This document shows, in pieces, positions 57,996-64,000 of a DNA stretch of 64,000 nt. The translations under genes were made by a program, and so were the position numbers. Source of the DNA: Isoetes taiwanensis (Eukaryota; Streptophyta; Lycopodiopsida; Isoetales; Isoetaceae); NCBI GenBank assembly GCA_021234155.1, contig JAJEKV010000010.1:22222833-22286832 (forward strand), written 5' to 3'. Each line of letters starts with the position of its first letter. Within the stretch, counting starts at the first letter, position 1. The notes beneath the pieces were generated by a model that had not been told where the DNA came from, ran no database searches, and saw only the letters and a list, made by a program, of their open reading frames with translations.

Positions 57996-59853
57996 TCATG
58001 GAATATTGAAGAATAGAATCAAAGTGAATGACTTATATATGGTTTGATTATATATAATGTTACAACAATGCCAATGTACGAGAATAAAGTGGACTAATAT
58101 ATACCGGTTGTATAGCCAATAACTGTCACTCTGAACAGCCTCCCAGTCTTCATTCCAATGCCAAAAGTAGTGCGCATGAGTTTTGTTCTTTATATCCAAA
58201 ATGGCATGCCCAAAGCTTGCTTCATGATAAGCTGAATATACTGGTTGAGGCTCTGTAAAACTGTACACCAGAACTACTAGACTTTAGACTTCTGAAAAGC
58301 CATGAAACTGAAACATACACAATCTGAGCTACAGTATGTTCTCCAAAATGATAAACGGTCTCGGATTTTTTTTGCTGCAAGATGTTTGCAAACTAGGTAG
58401 CCAGAGATGGTTCATTTGCAATGTCTGTCAAAGGCACAGTGGATTCTAATATAAAGTTTTAAATCACCTCTTTTAACCATACCAATCTCCTAGGTTTTAA
58501 ATCAGGCCAACCACAGATTGAATGCATACTCACTTTGCTGCTAAGCCTTCTATGTTGCCACCATCACCAATAGTGATATAACCAGGCGCAGATTTGTCAG
58601 ACACAGGAGTGCATTCCTTACTGCAACCTGCATTTCAAACACGATACTGTGCACACGTTTCTAATATAAGAGAACATAGAAAGGACTTCCAGCCAAGAAA
58701 AAGAAATCTTGTGCTGGCACTCGGCAGTTGTATCTACAACAAAAAGAATAGAGGCTGGAGGCTATGGTATACATGCTGACCTTCAATATCATCTTCAAAA
58801 TGAAGGAAATTAATTGTTCTAAAAGCTAAGCAAGGAGAACAGAACTTACAGTCCTTTCATAAGCATGGACATGGCCAGCAAAGACAATGTCCACTTTAAA
58901 TTGCATGAACCAATGCTCAAATTGTAAGCGCATTGGCTCCCCTTCCATATAATGGTAATTATTACTATTGTAGCATGGGACATGCATGAGTACTATCAGC
59001 CATGGTGTTCTTTTCCTGTTGATCATTTTAAGATCATTATATCATTTTAAGATCATTATATAGCCAACTCCATTGGGTTGAATATTTTACTGCAAAAGAA
59101 CCATAAATTTGTTTAGATACAGGCATGGGAAAATGGTACCATCGGAATTTGTATAACAAATTGTGCTTTTTAAGAAAAATGCTACATTGGAATTTTTACT
59201 TACCAAAAGCAGAATATGATGATAGTATGATAACATGTGCTGATGCTCTATTGATTGAATATCAAAGAGGTGATGTACTCCCTGAAGCATTATATGGGGT
59301 GTGATATCTGTGCATATATGGTCTGAATGGAACTGTTTCTCCCTGATTGAATGGACACATCAAACATGTCTCTGAGAAGGTACCTCAAATATTTGCTTAC
59401 AATATCAGGCCGATAATCAAGTTCATGATTACCAGCAGTCCACAACCAAGGTTGATAAGCTGCACTCGATTCAATAAATCGTCCCCATGTGTCCCATCTT
59501 CCATTGTTGTCAAATGGATAATGGTCTGCATAGGATAGGTCACCAACAAATAGCACAGCTTGACCATTGCTCTTCAGATAATGCTGTAATGTTTTCACTG
59601 AGTCATATGTTTGCCCGAGGTCTCCTGCATATCATCAACAACATTAATAAGCACAAGCAATCATAAACGCAGATCAATTTTTTTATATACAAGCAATGAT
59701 GGACTAGAGCATCCGTCCCATACATAGTTTGTATATCAAGACGCCATGAGCACTTTTTCTAGAAATAGCTGGATCCAAACATGTTGCAAATGTTCTTACC
59801 AATGATGCCAAATATGTATACAGAATCTGGGCCTGCTCTGGCAATTATTTCTA
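57996..59853 (-). pseudogene. Purple acid phosphatase pseudogene
   Basis: Minus-strand exons in order: 59853-59800 (ARAGPDSVYIFGIIG), 59624-59401 ([53 protein letters not shown]), 59342-59204 ([20 protein letters not shown]), 59089-58850 ([27 protein letters not shown]), 58627-58534 ([20 protein letters not shown]), 58260-57996 ([20 protein letters not shown]). All five metal-binding motifs (GDLG, GDLSY, GNHE, VLMH, GHVH) remain. Damage: TGA at 59262-59264 where the family has tryptophan, and a 19-bp duplication shifting the frame. The N-terminal fibronectin-like half is absent. Intact relatives are metallophosphatases used in phosphate scavenging. Confidence 0.88.
59023..59060. repeat. 19-bp tandem duplication in the phosphatase exon
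   Basis: TCATTTTAAGATCATTATA occurs twice in a row (59023-59041, 59042-59060). Nineteen is not a multiple of three, so it shifts the frame just before the PWLIVLMH exon segment. Confidence 0.9.
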
Positions 59854-61010
59854 CCCGTGCAATTTGAAAAAATAACATTCGATGTAGTTGATCTTAAAGA
59901 ATGGAAGTTGCCTTTCCAACCTGCACATAAAATGCTTGGCATAAACCTAACATCCAACCTGTCATGGACCCTGCTGAGAAGAAAAATTTTGTTGGGTTCA
60001 GAGAGAAACCCTTTATATATATATTAAAAACTTGGCTTTCATTAACAACATCATACAAAAGTCTTGCGCAGGCTCCATCACATTACATCTTTGTATCAGG
60101 AAAGAGATGTTGATAGCTGTTCTAAGAAGCTGCAAAGAAGTGCAAGAGAAGTACAGAAACACTGTGTTTCCGATGGCATTTGCTACTAAGAAACAACAAG
60201 GAGGAAAGGAACTCATAAACCGTTATTCCATGCAATGCAAAGAGGGCATATAATTCATAGAACTCACTCGTTGGGTTATCTGATCAGTCGTTTTCTAGAC
60301 CGCATGAAGTTAACCTGTACACTGCATACCTGCCACTAAAACGGTAAAGAAATAAAGATTAGAATGTAAGCTTCCGACAAAATTTCATCACAACTCTAGA
60401 AATAAACTTACCGTGGATGGAAGAACTTTGTGGGAGCAAGCAAGAGAGCAGATAGGTCGAAAAGAGAGGTCGCTTCTGAGGCTAAACGAAATTTGGCGCC
60501 AGGCCTTTTCTATTCTTGGCATGCATGAATCAAATGCAATTTCGTTGGGTTCATCCATCAATTTTTTATTTATTTTTTAAGGTAAGGTTTGAAACCCCAA
60601 TGATGTGTTTAATTGTAGGATGTCTTTAAGGAAAAAGTTTTGGTTATTATAATGGTCGGTATAATTCCTTGCTTGAGAGACAAGCTTGAAGTCATTTGTT
60701 TGTGATGGGGTTCATTTTTGTAACTATTGTTAAATTCCATAGGAATTAGATGTTGAGTTAGGTTGTTAGACCACTAACATTCACCTATTATAATTTCTAA
60801 TTTTAAGATTGTGTTTTGGCATTGATGCATTTCCAAGGTGGTAGTAGCCTTTTGCAATATAGAGACGTTACTAGGTTCATATTGGCATATTGCACTTTTT
60901 TAGCACAGTCATATTTTTGTTAGCATTTTGGCAGTTTTTTTCTCACCATGAACAATAGTGGCACCAATAACACTAGTAGTAGAAATGATTTACTAGGTTG
61001 TGCATTGTAT
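59854..61010. other. No gene recognised
   Basis: Upstream of the phosphatase remnant; its missing N-terminal exons were looked for on the minus strand and not found. Frames at 60013-60253 have no motif. Confidence 0.4.
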
Positions 61011-61480
61011 GAATAGAATAGAATAGAATAGTTTTTTTAACGTCCACGGAGACCAATAGGTCATGGGACCCATACAATGGGCTAGTACAATCATTACTAC
61101 TAGGATTAAAAAACCCCTGCCTCGAAAGGTTTTCAAGGGAAAAACCTTTGCAGTAATGATGATACTAGACAAACGGAGATAATGACTACTGAGGGCTCAG
61201 TAATTGCAGACGTTTATCTAGAACTTCAAGTATGTATAATGCTAAGTCATGCACAGATGGTGCTCTGAGAAGTTGTGGAAGCGTGGAATGGAATGCTAAG
61301 GTCAAAAAATGATTCCGGACACATGTGTTATTGGTGCAACACATGTCGTGGTCGTGTTACAGCTCTGATGCATGAGGCAAGATATGGCACTTTGTGCCAA
61401 AATAGGCCGCAACAAAATGACGAAGAATGTTGATTCGAGTAGGAGATTTTGTCCATTTAAGCCATTGATTATGTCTTTGA
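61011..61480 (-). mobile_element. LINE-like 3' end fragment
   Basis: On the minus strand it ends GGTCTCCGTGGACGTTAAAA (61054-61035) followed by TATTC repeats (61030-61011). It shares this terminus with 8311-8330. Before the terminus a short stem CCCAT-TGT-ATGGG (about 61068-61080) is visible. Weakly open coding codons precede it, but no domain could be named. Confidence 0.5.
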
Positions 61481-61853
61481 GTTGTGTAGAATTGAGTGAC
61501 CCTCCATCTTAGTTGTCCCACGCTTTCTCTATGTATTTTTATTATATTAGATCAACCTTTAATCATATATTTTGTTCCTCCATCTTAATTGCCCTATATT
61601 TTCATTATGTTAGATCTATTCTTATTTCTAAAGGGTATGTAAAAAATTTCAAATGGTTATCGTGGTGACTTTTTTTGGTAATTTGATTGTTACAGGAATG
61701 GTTGAGGGAAGGCAGTAAACATGGTTGAGGGAGTTCCAAGATTAAACATTGTTTCACTTAGCACCAAAATTTGAACATGAAATTAAGTATTTTCTAAAAT
61801 GTGAGTCAATAAAAGAAGGCACAAATTACATGGTATGGACATACGTCTGCAGC
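61481..61853. other. No gene recognised
   Basis: AT-rich flank left of the putative LTR. Two similar phrases (CCTCCATCTTAGTTG at 61501 and CCTCCATCTTAATTG at 61577) suggest a small old duplication. Confidence 0.4.
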
Positions 61854-63468
61854 TGTGACGTTCCACGTATTTATACGGTCTACTATACGGGACACGTACA
61901 AATACAAGCACGTCACTCCCTCAAGGTACGCTACCATGGGGGTATGGGAACTTAATTGCAACCTAGGGGGTTACCTTACAAAGGATTAAATTAGCTATGT
62001 TAATTTAACACATTATTAATAATAACCTATAACCTAGGAAATTGGGATAATTACCAATTGGGAAGGCGCCACCTGCCCCAATCGATTGGGCAGCATGGGG
62101 GTTGCCAAGTTTGGATGCCAACTTGACCCCTATCCCCGGATTGACTCAAGAAGATCGACCAAGGAAGGCCGAGCTGGCGCCATCAACCACTGCGAGAGAA
62201 CCCCCATACCGTCGTCCCCAGTGAAGCCACAAATTGAATCTTCAACCGCCGGAGATGGAGGCCCCCATGGGAATGAGTCCACCCGTAATTCAGGTAGGTG
62301 GCTATGTGAATTCTAGTTAACACTTGGTTGTGTCCGTCCTTCTCTGTTCTCTTTGTAATTCAATCATAGAAACTAACCCTTGATTGTACAAACAAGTTCT
62401 CTTTATATTCAATTACGGTTCTTACTCAAAAAGGATGGATTGTTAGTTCATTGTTTGATCGACTCAAAGCGGGGGGATACGGTGGGGTAGAGGCCTCTAG
62501 ACCGTGTGTGCGATGAGTATGCTCCTAGATAGCGCCACAGTAAAGTCCCATTAGATGCGGCTGTGCACAAGAACCCACCGGGTCCTAGATGCTATGGTCC
62601 GGCTTAGCACCGGACAAGGAACACAAAGGTGACATGAGGGGTGGGGTCTTGCATGAGCATACAAGGCTCCCCGAGACTCCTACAAAGGCTAGGCCCGATG
62701 GCCTAGGTCCACGTGGGGGGCGGGTATGGGTCCGACACTCCCTGGGTGGGAAGGTGTGATCCGTATGGAGCACCTTGCACTTTGAGTAGATTTAGGGTGA
62801 GTAAGTTCTGCACGGATGCGGGGGGGGTGCCGATGCGGCGCGTATTCTCTAGCTCACCCCCATGGAACCACCGTGGATTCTCGAAGGGGCGCTTCCCAGA
62901 CCTGCCTCATCGGACCAGGCGTCATGAACCCGGAGTAGGCTCGAGGGGTGATGCCACGAATGCGTCTCCCCTGGCTATAGCGGCCATAGCATGAATTGAC
63001 CCATCCGCAAAGTGTGCACCCGGGAGGGGCGGATGGAGTGGACAACCCTAGCCAATGTTCTATGCCGATAACGCCATGCCAAGACTTCGGTCTGGCTGAT
63101 CTCTTGAGGCACGGCCCGTCGGTCGATCCCCACGGAGTCCGGCGGAGTAGAACCCGGGGTTTGGGTGTTTTCTTAGGATTAGATGCATATTCTATGCCGT
63201 TGGTATATTGGATGGATCGCCACCCTTCGTGGTGGTTATTTATGTATATTAGATCTTTGTGTGCTAACCCTTGTATTCATGCTTCCGCGACGTAGGAGTC
63301 CCATTGAAGGCGTGGGCCGAATGACCCCTTCGTGTCCTTCTTCGGGCCTCATTTCATCGATGGCCCGAACCAGACGGAGGGCCCTGCTCATGGTGAGATG
63401 ATCGCCATGGGAGGGAAAGTCCCCGTATGTATACGTCCCGAGGGTCGTATATATTACAGGGCGCCACA
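61854..63468 (+). repeat. Probable long 5' LTR (about 1.6 kb)
   Basis: Starts TGTGACGTTCC and ends GGGCGCCACA, short inverted ends (TGTGACG / CGCCACA), directly followed by a primer-binding site. It is GC-rich compared with its surroundings. Open frames inside (62086-63520) are short and lack motifs. The partner LTR is beyond the window, so the start is inferred. Confidence 0.5.
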
Positions 63469-63469
63469 G

Positions 63470-63481
63470 TGGTATCGAGCC
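63470..63481 (+). other. Primer-binding site, initiator-tRNA-Met-like
   Basis: TGGTATCGAGCC, the plant initiator tRNA-Met complement lacking one A, the same variant as at 579. Confidence 0.65.
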
Positions 63482-64000
63482 GTGATTTGGGTTGTTCAAA
63501 TCATAGCACCGCCGCACTAACTTCGTAGCACGGTAGTTAGGAGGAGGCTAAGTCAATGTGTCGTTAGTCCTCTTTGTTGTTTGGTTTGGTGTTAGGTTAA
63601 GTTAAGAAATTGTAGCTTTAAAGTGGAGGGGCCAAGATTGGAGGCCTAACAGGTGCCAGTGGGTAACTCAAATGACAAAGATGTTGGCTCCATTGGATTG
63701 GGCGCACTCGAATTACCCTAAAACAGTCAACTCCAGGCCAAAAATAGTCAAGGGCAGGCCCAAAAACGAATTCGGGCGCCGCTTGCTTTTTGTCGCTTTG
63801 CGATCAAGTTAGAAGCGCCGAAATGTCATGTCGGCGCCCGACCGCCGACTTCGAGTCAACGCTGGCCCGCCAGTCAACTTCGGCGCCGCTTGCATTTCGA
63901 CGACACCCGTTGAGGCGTAAACCCGATATAATGCCATCGGCGCCCGACCCGTATGTGGCGCGCGTATTTCCGCCAGATATATTTTTTTAATAATAAAATT
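63482..64000 (+). mobile_element. Leader of an LTR retrotransposon running off the right edge
   Basis: Sequence downstream of the primer-binding site. GC-rich, with repeated TCGGCGCC/GGCGCCGCTTGC motifs (63770-63960). No gag reading frame is reached before the window ends. Confidence 0.4.

Noticed and set aside
62086-63520. Several open frames in the right-hand GC-rich region
   Set aside because: They lie within the proposed LTR, are short, overlap on both strands and lack domains.
1-64000. CRISPR arrays, rRNA genes, bacterial operons
   Set aside because: No spaced direct-repeat array of CRISPR type, no rRNA sequence and no prokaryotic gene spacing are seen; the tandem arrays here are contiguous satellites.

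Overview
This window is intergenic nuclear DNA of a large, repeat-rich seed-plant genome. The evidence is plant-type families throughout: a Ty3/gypsy chromovirus, a Ty1/copia element, an L1-type LINE whose ORF1 resembles DUF4283, a hAT transposase, and plant LIFEGUARD, phospholipase A2, pentatricopeptide-repeat, auxin response factor, purple acid phosphatase and DUF266/GT14 sequences. Gene density is very low and old gene fragments are common, as in gymnosperms or other large plant genomes. I cannot name a species. There are no rRNA genes, CRISPR arrays or prokaryotic operons.

Layout. 0.3-5.4 kb: a complete Ty3/gypsy chromovirus with 232-bp LTRs and a perfect 5-bp target duplication; its coding region is broken in many places. 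5.9-12.0 kb: a candidate hAT transposon carrying a split, mutated transposase, with other insertions inside it. 12.9-13.5 kb: a PPR gene remnant. 15.0-16.3 kb: an intact four-exon LIFEGUARD/Bax-inhibitor-1 family gene on the minus strand. 20.1-21.3 kb: a GT14 (DUF266) glycosyltransferase pseudogene. 24.1-24.85 kb: a tandem array of ACGT-rich palindromes between two divergent, unidentified ORFs. 25.8-28.0 kb: a deleted copia element. 28.3-28.9 kb: an apparently intact phospholipase A2 family gene. 32.3-33.7 kb: a decayed copy of a conserved-looking gene I could not identify. 41.9-51.1 kb: an AGATTCCCCTAGATTC-type satellite, interrupted by a 5'-truncated LINE at 42.1-47.8 kb and copied by 1.26-kb and 760-bp duplications. 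54.1-55.0 kb: an auxin response factor DNA-binding-domain remnant. 58.0-59.9 kb: a purple acid phosphatase pseudogene. 61.9-63.5 kb: a probable long 5' LTR with a primer-binding site, belonging to an element that runs off the right edge.

Only two host genes, LIFEGUARD and phospholipase A2, look potentially functional; nothing suggests they work together. Most of the other recognisable material is transposable-element DNA or gene fragments with nonsense or frameshift changes.

The least ordinary items are: a dispersed tRNA-related, SINE-like family ending in a GC-rich palindrome (five tails in this window); the two-tier palindromic array at 24.1-24.85 kb; a perfect 21-bp foldback exactly at a duplication junction at 50.7 kb; a stem-loop plus terminal-motif tail shared by two LINE-like 3' ends (8.3 and 61.0 kb); and the unidentified conserved-looking gene at 32.3-33.7 kb. 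Exon boundaries and element ends were read by eye; no alignment or database search was run.
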